A DNA stretch of 64,000 nucleotides from Hexactinellida sp. DTS-2022 (Eukaryota; Porifera; Hexactinellida): positions 1,178,001 to 1,242,000 of the forward strand of contig JAPNXP010000016.1 of NCBI GenBank assembly GCA_028753945.1. The letters run 5' to 3'. The notes below the pieces were generated by a model, which saw nothing but the letters and a program-made list of their open reading frames with translations, was not told the DNA's origin and did no database searches. Made by a program: the position numbers and the translations under genes. This document shows positions 1-11,313 of the stretch, in pieces (position 1 is the stretch's first letter; the number at the start of each line of letters is the position of its first letter).

Positions 1-854
1 CCGAATATATTTGGTTAACCGAAAAGTGATGTTCATTTGACCAAATATCGTTTTTTGTATTTGTTATTATCGTTTAGGAGAATAAGGTCACCGTTTATCA
101 CAATTTGGTCAAACGAATGACCAAATATATTCGTAAAAACCAACAGCATTAAAGTAGCGCGCTCCATTTTTAAAGAGCGCAAGGTGGAGCGCCTTTTTTA
201 ATTAGAGGAGCGGAAGCTGGAGAGCGCTCAAATTTTCTAAGAGCGCGAATACTGGAGCGCACTCATTTTTCAAATATCACAAATCCAATACAAAATTACC
301 TAAATACGTAATAGAGTAATCACGAAACATAGATTGATTGGATACTTACATACATAGGCAGAAGGAATTTGATTATGTACTCAATAGATAACATATATGT
401 ATACATATATATATGTATATTCATTTCTATCAATTTACTATTTCGTTACCTTGCACTTACAATTATATTATATAAACTAGGGCACGTATAATTTGATACG
501 TAAATATTTATAGATATAAATCTAAATAATATGAACCTAACTAAGTTTCCATGAGGTTTCCGCAGTTTTTAAACGCGAAATCAGAATTAACTAGATACAC
601 ATCTTTGTTTATCTAGTTACTAAGTACATTTGGTGCACATAAATGAAGGAGCGCAAAGTGAGCGAAAGCTCCTCTTTTTTTATCAGAGGAGCGAAAACAT
701 CAGCGCCGCTCCTTTTTATTATTAGGAGCGCCGAGCTCCAAAATGCCTTTCCAACTAAATACCATTACAGATATTCGCGAGGCAACCGAATATCAAATAT
801 TTGGCAAATAGTATTTGGGCAAACAGAATATTTAACTATTCCGTAGCAACCTTG
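1..854. repeat. Right part of a CAAGG-terminated element, cut by the window edge
   Basis: Both ends are rich in short motifs of the type ACCGAATAT and CCAAATAT. The right end, GTAGCAACCTTG at 843-854, is the inverted counterpart of the left end of the element at 42922-43509 (CAAGGTTG). Two GC-rich inserts sit inside, around 150-265 and 640-745, made of variants of GGAGCGC. No coding capacity was recognised; the ORF at 643-846 lies in this repeat. The left terminus is outside the window. Confidence 0.45.
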
Positions 855-1026
855 GTTTAAAGTAATTGTAATAAACTGTTGATACTCGACTATTTTAGGT
901 GATAGTATATCACTAGGCATAGAAAATTAGAATGACATCGATTTAAGTTTTAAGAAAGGCTTAATTTTTCTCAAATTTCTAGCTAGCCATAGTCGCTCAA
1001 CGGTTCGGACCGATCACGGTCTGGAC

Positions 1027-1695
1027 CAGTGGCGGCGCTACGGGGAGGCAAGGGGGAGCCCCCCCTCTGAGCCCCCCCCCCCCTCCGAGCTGCAATAGAA
1101 TATCATCCTCATAAGGATATTACATTCATGTTGTCCCTGTACCTTTGAATTAGAATGAATATTTGAAAATTAAAGCATATACAATAGTCATAGGCGTCGA
1201 ACCTGACGGGGCCAAAGCCACGTGGCCCCGTCAGGTTTTGTTGATTTATAGTTGTGTCTTCTAGTAGTTTATGCTTTTGCTTAGTTTTTGTTGGCAAAAT
1301 TTAAATTTCGACGTAATGAACCCCGAAGTCTAGTGGGCCTGGCCCCGTCAGCTTTAACCCGAAATCTAAAAAGTTCGACGCCTATGACAATAGTAATTGG
1401 AATTTGGAATTCATTTGTTTTCATTTCGTAATCGCTGATTCACTATTTAAGTCATATAATTCATTAAAAAATGGCAAACAATTTTTATTATTTCTTTTAT
1501 GAAATTTTCAAGTATTCCTAAATGCCTTCACCGCTATACCAATCGACAATTCCCTTTCTGTTGTAGCTCCTTTATTACTATAAATTTGATGGTTTCTTAA
1601 ACTTTATACTATAGTCTTGTAATGGAGCATTAGAAAATATTCATTAATTGTGCCCCCCAGAGCCCCCCTGATTAAAAATCCTGGCGCCGCCACTG
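1027..1695. mobile_element. hAT-like MITE with 8-bp target duplication
   Basis: The ends are inverted repeats, CAGTGGCGGCGC... and ...GCGCCGCCACTG. They are flanked by an exact 8-bp direct repeat GTCTGGAC at 1019-1026 and 1696-1703. CAGTGG-type termini and 8-bp duplications are the known signature of hAT transposons. There is no transposase, so the element is non-autonomous. A second copy of the family lies inverted at 21716-22184. This copy is longer because another element (1189-1386) has inserted into it. Confidence 0.88.
1189..1386. mobile_element. Nested 198-bp MITE (CATAGGCGTCGAAC ends)
   Basis: Perfect terminal inverted repeats CATAGGCGTCGAAC / GTTCGACGCCTATG are flanked by the 8-bp direct repeat ACAATAGT at 1181-1188 and 1387-1394. 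The paralogous hAT MITE at 21716-22184 lacks this insert and keeps the uninterrupted target, read on its other strand as ATACAAAGTAATTGG. Related ends recur at 28096-28240 and 41994-42151. Confidence 0.88.
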
Positions 1696-1799
1696 GTCTG
1701 GACCATAGAGCCACGATCTGGACCGACAAACAGTAATTACGGACAAGACAGGAACCGTTGGTCTGGTCCGGTTGAAGTCTGGACCGCGGTTTGGTCGCA

Positions 1800-2215
1800 T
1801 CCCTAATAGAAATACTGCAATTAAATAGTAGCCTCCTCGATTTCACAAGTTGAATTAACATTTTTCGCATGTTAAAGATTAGAGTAATATTTAACTAGTT
1901 GAATCATTCTAATTATTAAAAGATGGAACAATTAAATTAAATTTAACAGTTTACTGAATCTTAAGTGTAAGAAAACAAAGAAATTTGGACCCCAATTATG
2001 TCAAATTGAAAATTAATGAACTTCCAATTTGTAAAATATTATTTCACACTTCATTATTTCATGTACGAGCCATAATTAGTATAGGTATTAAAAACGTCTT
2101 GTAAAAAAATCGTGATCCCAGGTGCAAATTAAATAGTAACTACGCATCTATATCCAAATTTTAAACCCTTATTGTATAAAGGTGTGGCCTGGGCACCGTG
2201 TCTACGGAGTAATAA
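1800..2215 (-). repeat. Diverged copy of the hairpin/CTCCGTAG repeat family
   Basis: Read on the minus strand, it carries the family landmarks CTCCGTAGACACGGTGCCC, a 'gtgcaaatt' block near 2120, and the 'cactt...ctgaa...aacag' block near 1960. These occur in the same order in the tandem array at 34728-38690. The hairpin part is absent here, so this is a truncated, old copy. Confidence 0.5.
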
Positions 2216-2375
2216 TTTATATAATTATAATATATATTAATATATTATTAATTAATTAATTAATAAAAATAATAAAAATACAAGCAATAATCTTATTACG
2301 TAGTAGTCTTCACAGTAAATAGTATTATCTGTGTGTTTGCAACATGCTTATATATTCTTTATTTTCTCTCTTTAG

Positions 2376-2425
2376 AAATCCCAAATTGGTTAGCAGATTA
2401 CAGTAAAGAGGAATCCATGCTACAG
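2376..2425 (+). CDS. Internal exon (50 bp) of an unrecognised + strand gene
   Basis: A strong pyrimidine tract and acceptor (tattttctctctttag) precede position 2376, and a CAG|GTACC donor follows 2425. The exon reads in one frame as two bases completing a codon and then IPNWLADYSKEESMLQ. It ends in phase 0, which matches the phase-0 start of the candidate last exon at 6625. The intervening 4.2-kb intron is filled by a 2.4-kb transposon (2707-5127). The previous exon, ending in phase 1, must lie left of the window or was not recognised. I do not recognise the protein. The exon rests only on splice signals, phase and coding-like composition. Confidence 0.45.
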
Positions 2426-2962
2426 GTACCTCTCATTATACGTACTTATTTTTTCATCTAAATTTCATAATCTAATTCTCTACTGGTCCACTTCTATAAT
2501 TGTTTACTTTTTTTATCCTGTGGATATTAATTTAGTCATTGTAGTATATGCGAGAGTATTTCTATAAAATCGATATTATTTAAGCTAACGTCCACATGGT
2601 GACCCCCTAACTACAGGTGGACTCTTAAAAGACCAGATTTCCTAACGTATTACATACGTTTAGCTAATAGTCTCTATATATCCTCGATTATATTTGTTTG
2701 TACGTACTGTATATGAGATTCTTACTACCATGAGATTCTTACTACTTTGTATACAAGGACCATGGATGTTACATTGCTATGAGATTCTTACTACCATGAG
2801 ATTTCTACTACCACTGTTATTCTTTCTCACCTGTTTTCTCAATATCTATTCTCAATATAATTAAGTGTTAACCACATGAAAACCAATTTATAATGGAATA
2901 ACAAGAGTTTGATTGTGATATTGAGGTGGAATATATTCCATTTCAATATCTCAATTTGCTAA

Positions 2963-3140
2963 TACAGTGGAAGCCGCTTAATCGGGACGCCTCGGGAGTA
3001 GGAATTTAGTCCCGTTTATCCGGTTCTCCCGATTAACCGATATACTTTATACTATTTGATACGAATTGGTTTCCAAAGCCTCGTCCCGAATAACCGAATT
3101 TCCCGATTAACCGTCTCCCGATTAAGCGGCTTCCACTGTA
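2963..3140. mobile_element. Pogo/Tigger-like MITE
   Basis: Inverted termini CAGTGGAAGCCGCTTAATCG and its complement are flanked by TA on both sides (2963-2964, 3139-3140). The interior repeats variants of CCCGATTAACCG. TA duplication with CAGT... ends is typical of the pogo/Tigger branch of the Tc1/mariner superfamily. No coding sequence. Confidence 0.75.
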
Positions 3141-4055
3141 TACGTATAATTATTACTACAATATTTGTTCTTATTGACAGTATCAATTTATATTTTAAAA
3201 TCGTTCGTTATGTGCATTTGTATCTGTTTGTTTATTTTCAACTATGTACATAGATCGGCTAAGAAATGAGAACACTTAAAAAATTTAAAATAGAATAATA
3301 TTTTATATCCAAAAACCAAAATATTTTAGGAAATTTTTCCCAAAATTTTTAAAAAATGTTTATCTATTGTCAAAATGTTAAAAATGTTTGTATAAAGTTG
3401 TTTTCAATAGATATACATGAATTTACCAATTATATACATGGCCTAGGACACAATACTTTGACATAATGCAATCATATATACTCACTTTATCGGAATTAAA
3501 AGATTATCATAAGATCTTCAAGTTGACAATCGTGCAACTACCGCTTATAGACCTCAAGGGAATGACCACAACAAAATTATTAATTAATTGAGAATTGATT
3601 ATTGTCCAATTTCTCCGAGAATTAGAAATTTACACAATTAATATCGCTATCTATCTACGTACTAGGAAAAAAGATTCTAGCGGAGGCTGGTATAGAGTTA
3701 CATAAAATGTTACAACCTCCAGTATGTATTATCAGTAAACAGTAAATAAAAACGTGGCACTGGTTATAGTTCGTTCTACCTGATATTGGAAGTGAATTCT
3801 ATTTTCTCTTGCCCCTTCGATAATTATATTCGAAATAGGAATAAAACACTGTAGCAAATGACGAAAATACTTGCTGTATACTATTTTCTCTAACTTCCAT
3901 TCCAACTTTCCAGTAACTATAGTGAGTCATTAGTGACAAATATCAAAATGCAACCTACTTGATTATTAATTCCAGCAATTATTGGCAATGTTTATTCCAC
4001 TCGCCCAGAGAACTGTTTTTTCTAGCAATATCTGCTGTATTCGGAAAAAATACAC

Positions 4056-4521
4056 TACAGTAGATGCCGGTTATAAGAACATCGTCGGGAACTGCATATC
4101 AAGGCTGGATTCGGTAAACCGTTGCTAATATCGGTTAGCGGTTACAGATCTCGTTAGCGAGGTTTCCGTTCTGTTGAAAATCAGCAGTATTAGTTGGAAA
4201 TTATTGAATAAATAATTAAAATTATCTTAATTGTGTTAGAAAATGATATCATAAATCCATTTCCCATCACGGCATCACCGCATAATATATTTTAATTGTT
4301 TATTTTATTTTAAATGTATCAATTAATGTAGTATTTTTGGGTAATACTTTTTAAAGCTGAGTCTTATTCAGTAGTATAATCTGGATTTTCTAAAGGATTA
4401 GTTGTATTGAGTAGCATGGGCGGTTAACCGGTTAACCATGTCGATAAATCGAATCGCAACCGCAGCCTAAGAACGGTTAATGTTCTTATAACCGGCGTTC
4501 TTATATCCAGCATCTACTATA
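4056..4521. mobile_element. TA-flanked MITE with a nested CAAGG element
   Basis: Ends CAGTAGATGCCGGTTATAAG and, inverted, GTTCTTATA...CATCTACT, each beside TA. Nested inside at about 4102-4475 is a truncated member of the CAAGG family (start CAAGGCTGGATTCGG), with subterminal GGTTAACCGGTTAACC. The same family recurs at 27180-27992 and 48590-49025. Confidence 0.6.
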
Positions 4522-5129
4522 TATATAAAGAATTACAGATTCATTGGAATACAAGGAGTTGGATTTATTTGCCTGGAAGTCAAGTTAGTGGACACTCACC
4601 AGTCACCAACAGAATATCTTCAGAATTCTTAAATTAATTCTGGTCAGATTTGTCAACCGATGTACAATTAGTGGATGATTCGTACTAATTATCATTTAAA
4701 TATAATGAACACGTGGAGAAAACACCAGCCAAGCAATATTGTTAGCAAATTTTGATCACCATTTTCAGCCTGTTGCTGAACTCATAAAGGTCGTTAGCCT
4801 TCATATTTTACGAATTACAGTTTTAGCAATGTATGTATTTTCAATTTAGAATTTAGTTAGTACGTAACTAAATAATACTAATTGTATTAGCAAATGAAAT
4901 TTATTCCACCTCAATATCAATCAAACTCTTGTTATTCCATTATAAATTGGTTTTCATGTGGTTAACACTTAATTATATTGAGAATAGATATTGAGAAAAC
5001 AGGTGAGAAAGAATAACAGTGGTAGTAGAAATCTCATGGTAGTAAGAATCTCATAGCAATGTAACATCCATGGTCCTTGTATACAAAGTAGTAAGAATCT
5101 CATGGTAGTAAGAATCTCATACAACAGTA

Positions 5130-5749
5130 CAAATACTTTAACTATACCGTATGTTAGTATATTATGTATACTTGATGTTACTTAAGGCTAAATTCTTTAA
5201 CATGTTCTCTAATAGTCCACCTGGGTCCTTTTACCTACTGGTGGACTATTAGAGACAATATACTTCTTGATTTCTAAGGAAATTGTCGTAAACAGCGTAA
5301 ATGACGATTTAAAGTGTCACTGTGTTTATAACTAGACTCAGATAGCTGATGAAGTCGAACAAGGGGTCACTCAATAGGTTTAGATAAAAATTTGAGAAAG
5401 GAATGTTATCACATTCCTAAGACATTCTTGCGTTTCAATGGATAAACTGTGGGAAAGTGACCCTTTAAACGACGTCGAATTTCATGTGGACAACGAATCT
5501 GGTCGTTAAAAGTTGACCAGAATAGATTTTGAAAAGTTCGCGTTTGGGTAATATCGGCGAATTAGTAGAGAGCCGCAATTTAAAACCCCAAAATGACATC
5601 GAAAATATATCCGTCCGTCGTTGGGCCGCTGAAAATTTTGATGCCGGGGTCATAAGGTTTACGTGTAAAAATTTGGTGCTTTTGTCCAGCCTGTCCCGAT
5701 TCAGCCAAATTTCGATGTTAAGCGTTAAGCGTGGTGAATTAAAAAAAAT
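5130..5749. other. Intron sequence; one strong short hairpin, otherwise nothing recognised
   Basis: The only clear structure is an inverted repeat TCTCTAATAGTCCACC / GGTGGACTATTAGAGA at 5206-5221 and 5240-5255, with an 18-bp loop. Around 5400-5430 there is a short match (aggaatgttatcacattcct) to the large palindromic element at 11412-12477. Opposing ORFs at 5465-5762 show no recognisable domain. Confidence 0.4.
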
Positions 5750-6365
5750 GACCTTGGTATAAATTCTTTTTCATTTGCGACAAAAGTTCTCAATAATATT
5801 GATTCGTACCCTCCATGAAGTACCAGGTACTTCATGGGTGTGCTTTCCAAAATGGAACCCACCACCTGGCTATGCAAGGGGGGGGGTCAATCTTAAGAAT
5901 ACTAACCCATAGGTGACTTCATGGAAAAATATATTTTTAGGGCATACCCACCCACCCCCCCTCACGAAGTACAAAGTACTTAACGAATTTATTGCTTTTG
6001 GACCCCTACACCCATTCAGTATTTGCCACAAGTGACACTCTGGAGTTGTCACCTGTGTCAGGTTAGCATAAATTGATACGAAGTTAATTACATCTGGTCC
6101 CTGAAGTCCTCCTATGAGCATTTTTACCCAAAACACACTTTTTAATTTTTTTACAATTTTAATTAGTCAGCAATTCTCACCTTTAGGTGTGATCAAATTA
6201 AAAAAAATTACCCTTAGTGTAAATTCTTGGTAATTTGCTGCAAAATTTCGAAATAATATTGATTCGTACCCTCCATGAAGTACCAGGTACTTCATGAAAT
6301 ATTTTTTTAAATGGGACCCACCACCTGGCTATGGGTCAAGTATCTGCCGATTGACCCCCCCCTGC
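5750..6365. repeat. Dispersed repeat with GAAGTACCAGGTACTTC core, one full and one partial unit in tandem
   Basis: A partial unit (5750-5880) is followed by a nearly complete unit (5878-6365). Both end with ccatgaagtaccaggtacttcatg and 'cacctggctatg', then a G/C run. A second near-complete copy lies at 19483-19952, with the same order of landmarks (poly-G, GTCAATCTTAAGAATACTAA, the 'cacaagtgacactctggagttgtcacctg' block). No coding sequence. The ORF at 5870-6136 lies in this repeat. Confidence 0.7.
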
Positions 6366-6624
6366 TTTTATTAACATTTTTGAAAAATTGTTTGCCTTAA
6401 GAACTCGTAAGAACTTGCAAAAATGGTGCAAGAACAATTAATGCTAGTTCTATTAACTTTATGATATAAATATTATTTATAGGCCACTTTGTATACAAAA
6501 TTGATACACTTTCTGCTAAAGACAGCAAAATTATGTCTTTTAAAATAAAAAGATTGAGTACTTTTAAGAGATTCTTAATTTAAAATAATGGCGTTACACA
6601 AAATGTTTAATCTTGATTTTTTAG

Positions 6625-6834
6625 TTCTATTGGCAAGATTGTAAAGTTGATGATTTAATCTGTTGGATAACCCTGTTAGGACGACTCTATAAGAAAGAAC
6701 TAGAATTTATTATTCAAAAATATGAAGATTGCAGGGATGATCTAATAAAAATTATTGAAGAAAGGAGTGAGGAATTAGTAGAGGAAAGAATTGCTCTAGA
6801 AAATGCATTAATTTCAGAAGAGACCTACGTATAA
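6625..6834 (+). CDS. Candidate last exon of an unrecognised + strand gene
   Basis: An acceptor (cttgattttttag) precedes 6625. From there 69 codons run open to TAA at 6832-6834. The peptide starts FYWQDCKVDDLICWITLLG, continues with a strongly charged, heptad-like stretch rich in E, K and I (for example KELEFII, KIIEERSEELVEER), and ends ALISEETYV. It looks like the end of a coiled-coil protein. Phase 0 at its start agrees with the exon at 2376-2425. An ATTAAA at about 6976 could serve as a polyadenylation signal. No family was recognised. The gene would converge with the cadherin gene whose stop is at 15636. Confidence 0.5.
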   Translation, partial: FYWQDCKVDDLICWITLLGRLYKKELEFIIQKYEDCRDDLIKIIEERSEELVEERIALENALISEETYV

Positions 6835-7024
6835 ACGTTCTACATTACACTAGTTTCCTTATTATTACACAGTGAATACAATGTATTTTCTGTATATTTT
6901 GTTACTCTTATTCTCTAGATTTTGTTACCTTTTGAGTATATAGTGTTTATAATACACGATTAATTTATGGCCTTTATTAAAATTATAATCCAGGCGCTTA
7001 TCTGTATTATTAATTAACGAGGCA

Positions 7025-8878
7025 CATGGCCTACTATATAATACGGCTTGATAAGTGTAGTATTCGATGTTATATCATTCGTTCTGAAATGAGATTGTGT
7101 GAGAGACACTTCAATATTTTGGTAACTATAACACCTGAATTCTTAACAAGAGGTATGGATGAAATAACAAACGGGATCAACTTCCTGAGAGGCTTGACAG
7201 TTGCCAATCGAGGGGGATTTAAGTTTACGCAGAAGTGAGCTGCTTGGGAGAGGGATGTATTTTTAAGGAACTATATGCTGAATTAGAGGTGTAACTCAAT
7301 ACCAGAGAAAACCTAAGAACTTGGGATGAGCAATTGCAATTGGTCTTCCGCAAGGGCTGAAATAACAAAGTTTAAGTAGTTCTTTGACAACATCTACACC
7401 CAACTTTGAGTTAAAATTCCGACAATAATATGATAAATTTCGAGAGCATCAAGATTAGTTAATTTGTGATCAGTAGAATCGTGAATATAACTTGGCAGAG
7501 GAATCGGCGATCCTTCATAACTAAGTTGTTCACGGTAGTCTATGTAGAATTGTAGATAGTTATAATTCCTTTACAGATGCCACGCCAAAGCAGATAACGA
7601 GATGGTAAGCAGTTAAAAAACTTTTTTGATTGTGTACGTAGTTTAAAATAGACATATTGTGGAGCTTGTTTGAGTATTTCTAGGAATTACCTAAATCTTA
7701 ATTATCCTTGAAAATAGAAATCTTGTCTGGCTGGAAGATGCGTTCTGATCAATAACTTTCAAGTAACTTGGATCAAAGTGTTGTGAATAGATGAAATAAT
7801 TATTTGTTACGACATAATCTTCTAGTCTGTTGAGAAAGCAACCATTTATCAACAAGGTCTTGCTTCTGTGGAAACTTGAAACGAGGAGATAATTCGGTCC
7901 ATTCTTATAACCCGAATTACAATCAACAACAGAAGTTCGATCTTAAGACCGAACTTTAAGCAACTTAGAGGTGTCTTAAGTATTGTATTTGATTCGATTT
8001 TCACTAATTACTTCATAAACCTTGTTCAAACTTACTTCTATCGAACATTTAATCTACCTTGATTGATATTAGACTTCAAATAAACTTTAAATATTTCTAC
8101 TTTGTTCATAATAATTTCACATTAATTGCCTCAACTGTTGCTCAAAAATAAAAATCAAGAAATATATATTTTACTAGATCAATAATAAATAAACACTTGC
8201 CATAACTAAATTATATATTAGTTTTGTATTTAATTAGGATAATGCTCTATTCTAATCATATTTACCTTAAAGTTATTTTTAAGTTCGATCTTAATTCTTA
8301 GTGAATAGCTCTAAGTTCGGTCTTAAGACTTAAGACTGATCTTAGTATTTAAGTTCTTAGTGAATACGGTCGCTGCAGGTATCGAAACACTCAGAAGTGT
8401 AAAAAGAAAGGCTAAGGAGAACAATTAGAGACAATAACAAAATTATATGTTTTTCACTTTTGTGTAATTATATTCTTACAAAATTGAATTTATTATGGTA
8501 CATCAAAATCAATATATAATATAGAACTTAAATATAATACAGGATATTTGGACATATTATCACAAATTGCAATGGATAATTGACAACATGCCAGATGGAT
8601 ACTGGAAAGAATAAAAGTACTCATTTTATAATTAATTAAATAGTTTAAAGTAATAATTACTATATATGGATATAAGTATTTGATCACATCATAGCGGTTA
8701 AATCCAGTGAGAAATCATTCTCAAGAGTCTTCTAGTTGTTTCCAGCCTACTTGAAAACCTAAGTCTGATTCCATAACAGTAGGTGATTATAATTACAAGC
8801 AAACAGAAAGTAAACAATGCCCTGGAAATGAATAGTCAAATACTACACTTATCAAGTCGTATAATATAGTAGGCCATG
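7025..8878. mobile_element. Element with CATGGCCTACTATATAATACGG inverted ends
   Basis: The first 40-50 bp (catggcctactatataatacggcttgataagtg) recur inverted at 8830-8878. A third copy of this end, with about 200 bp of its interior, is at 51850-52070. No clear target duplication and no recognisable transposase. Inside, 7895-8370 holds palindromic motifs such as AAGTTCGATCTTAAGACCG and ends with TTCTTAGTGAATACGG. That 16-mer recurs, exactly or nearly so, at 11258-11273 and 20663-20678, so a further nested MITE is likely. Confidence 0.45.
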
Positions 8879-9719
8879 CCGTGGCCTCCATTCATTTTCT
8901 TCAATGTAAGATAATCAAAATTTTCAAACTTATGTATATGTTGCAGGCCAAATGCGTTTTCCAGTTTGATATAATCATCATGGGTTTCTTGTGTTATTAA
9001 CAGTCAGGTCTGCTTATTGTGTACCCAATTTAACAACTTACGTAGGGTTTGTATTAAGTTGAGTTCGCTTATTATGAACACAATGTTTGGTCCCTTGAAT
9101 GTTCAACAAGAACCTGACTGTATCTCTAAATACTGTAAAGTTTATATAGTAATTAGTGGCTACCACATTATATAATGCATTGAGTGGTAACTGTGCTCAT
9201 CTACAACTCAAGTAATGTAATTTCACGGTCTTAAAACGTAGTTACGTCATAACTTTATTAAGATATGTAAGGAATTTGTGACACTGAATTACTTGTCAAG
9301 TTTGAATCTATGTAATTTAAACTTCCGAGATAAGGCATCAACGGGAGAATATTTTTGTGCTGTATCTCGGATGGTGCCCTTATAGCCTTAAGTACATACT
9401 TATGTACAAAACTTAAGTAACCTACTAAGTTAACTTAACTTATAAGAATTTACTCTTATTGACCTTAGACGTTGGTGTTTGATTAGAACATTGTACATGT
9501 ATTATATTTCTAGTAGTACTTCCTTTACTTTAGGGGAAGTTTATGATTCTATTTTCAACATTTATTACCATTGGTTGTTGTTTTTTCTCAAGCACGCAAA
9601 TCGCAGGAACTTCAGAGAATATTCTTTTTAAAGTTAAAAGAATACAGCAAGCTATTACAATAGCATTCCATAATATGCTATGCTATTAATTATAATTTAA
9701 TAAATATAATTCAATTTCG
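8879..9719. other. Intergenic, nothing recognised
   Basis: AT-rich sequence with no convincing open frame, element terminus or RNA gene. Short palindromic runs (for example around 9385-9415, TTAAGTACATACTTATGTAC) resemble those that follow at 9720-9830. Confidence 0.4.
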
Positions 9720-9990
9720 TACTTAAATACGTACTTAGTCTACTATGTACTTAAGTACACCAATATTTCTTCGTGAATACGACTTAAAAATGTACTTAAA
9801 TAAGTACGAACTTAGTACTTAAGTAACATATCATATATGTTATGTCGATTTACAAAATCAACATCCAAAATATCGATTTTATAAAATCGATATTTTTAAT
9901 TAGTTGATTTTGTAAAATCGACATTTCAGAATGTCGATTTTATAAAATCGACATATTTTATTCGTTGATTCTGCAAAATCATCCTGGAAT
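9720..9990. repeat. Short palindrome arrays (GTACTTAAGTAC; TCGATTTTATAAAATCGA)
   Basis: From 9720 to 9830 there are variants of TACTTAAGTAC. From 9840 to 9990 there are units of about 36 bp built on the perfect palindrome TCGATTTTATAAAATCGA, alternating with TTGATTTTGTAAAATCGACA. A remnant (gttgattttgtaagatcaac) lies at 10530-10555, beyond the element at 10050-10435. This suggests that element interrupted the array. Confidence 0.55.
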
Positions 9991-10049
9991 ATTTTCATTC
10001 TAGTAAAAATTTCATTTTGGTAAAGAATTTCTTCATACAAGTTGGTATA

Positions 10050-10435
10050 TACCGTATTTTCCCGAATAAGCGCCGGGTCAATAAAAATGACATTGGTATG
10101 ATAAAATTTAAACACATTAGTAGATCACTGTAATGTAATTCCATTGATTTTGGCAGCTTCAGTAGGTATACTGTTGGTGGAAACCATTAGAACCCACCTA
10201 AATACAGGGCCGTAGCCACTGGTCAGGTTGGTCAGGTTTCAACCTGACCACTTTTGGTTGGTTGGACAGGTTAACCTGAACCCTTGGTCCTGTTGGTACT
10301 GTATCCAGCCCGGTCTAACCTGACCACTTTTAATTGGTGGCTACGGCACTGAAATATTATTTTCTGGATTTTTCACAAAATTTTGGCTCACGAAAATAAT
10401 AAGCGCCGGGGGCGCTTATTCGGGGAAATACGGTA
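10050..10435. mobile_element. TA-flanked MITE (CCGTATTTTCCC ends) with nested GC-rich element
   Basis: TA|CCGTATTTTCCCGAATAAGC at the left and its complement |TA at the right. The same kind of end occurs at 14103-14343, where an empty site proves TA duplication, and as a single end near 55695. Inside, 10205-10351 is bounded by CAGGGCCGTAGCCAC / GTGGCTACGGCACTG and is made of variants of GGTCAGGTT; its target duplication is unclear. Confidence 0.7.
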
Positions 10436-10577
10436 CTTGGATAAAGCGAATTCTGAACAAAATGCAATAAAACCTAGGCATATCCGAGTAATATAGCCAA
10501 AGTCGAACACTTGTTTTGGTTCCGTTGATTCAGGTTGATTTTGTAAGATCAACATTTGACAAAATCGACATAACATA

Positions 10578-10762
10578 CAGGCTTTCATCCAGGCAAAATT
10601 TCCCGCGCGCCTAGATTATGTTAGAGCTCGCTCACACGCGCCTAAAATGCTCAATTTGTATTACGTTTATGGGAGCATCTCTCAATTTTCGCGCGCCTAG
10701 AAAAGTTTCCTTTTGAAATTACGCGCCTGCAGGCGCGTCTCATACGCCTGGATGAAACCCTG
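10578..10762. mobile_element. hAT-like MITE, 185 bp
   Basis: Inverted termini CAGGCTTTCATCCAGGC / GCCTGGATGAAACCCTG are flanked by the exact 8-bp repeat ATAACATA (10570-10577 and 10763-10770). The interior is GC-rich, with repeated GCGCGCCTAG. It is non-coding. Confidence 0.88.
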
Positions 10763-10792
10763 ATAACATATATACTTAGTACTAACTTCAAG

Positions 10793-11249
10793 CAGGGTGA
10801 AATCAAATCATTTTAATCGGAAAATCAATCTATTTTTTAACTGATTTGATGGAGTTATTCAATAGGAAATGATTGAACTGCAATCATTGAACTGCCTACA
10901 ATTTGAAATGATCTGAAAATGAGATTTTGATCTTGGGAACTGAATATTATCTTTATTTGATGTTACACGTATGACATTTGAATGCAAATTATGCAATTAT
11001 TTTCTTTTATTTAATCTAAGATTCCAAGTAGTATAACTTTTACTGTAATTAATATGGATTTAAGTTGAAGAAAAGATAAATTAATTTTTGATCTGAAAAT
11101 GAGGTTTTAACTATATATTATTTGAGTTGATCGATTTACAAAAGTTAAATAATTGATTTGATTGAACTTCCCTTGCAATTTATGATTGATCTGAAATATA
11201 ATGAACTAAATAAACTCATTAAATGATCTGTGACCGTTCGTTCACTGGT
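10793..11249. repeat. ATCAAAT-rich element copy
   Basis: Ends CAGGGTGAAATCAAATC (left) and CCGTTCGTTCACTG (right), with many GATCTGAAAATGAG-like units between. A second copy in inverse orientation has inserted into the DIRS remnant at 31633-32000. No clean target duplication was seen here. Confidence 0.5.
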
Positions 11250-11313
11250 ACTAAGTAATCTTAGTGAATACGGGGCCTGAGAAATTTATTGAATATTGAA
11301 ATATTGTAATATC

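Larger units (their letters stand above)
2707..5127. mobile_element. TA-flanked element with long iteron-built inverted repeats
   Basis: A 2421-bp element bounded by TA dinucleotides (2705-2706, 5128-5129). The arms are inverted and about 230 bp long (2707-2940 and 4897-5127). Each arm begins CTGT...TATGAGATTC and holds four copies of a 17-bp unit, ATGAGATTCTTACTACC. They are arranged as two units, then a spacer containing ACCATGGATGTTACA, then two more units. TA duplication suggests the Tc1/mariner group. No transposase was recognised in the interior. MITEs at 2963-3140 and 4056-4521 have inserted in it; the remainder (3141-4055) shows nothing recognisable. It lies in the candidate intron between 2425 and 6625. 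Confidence 0.75.
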
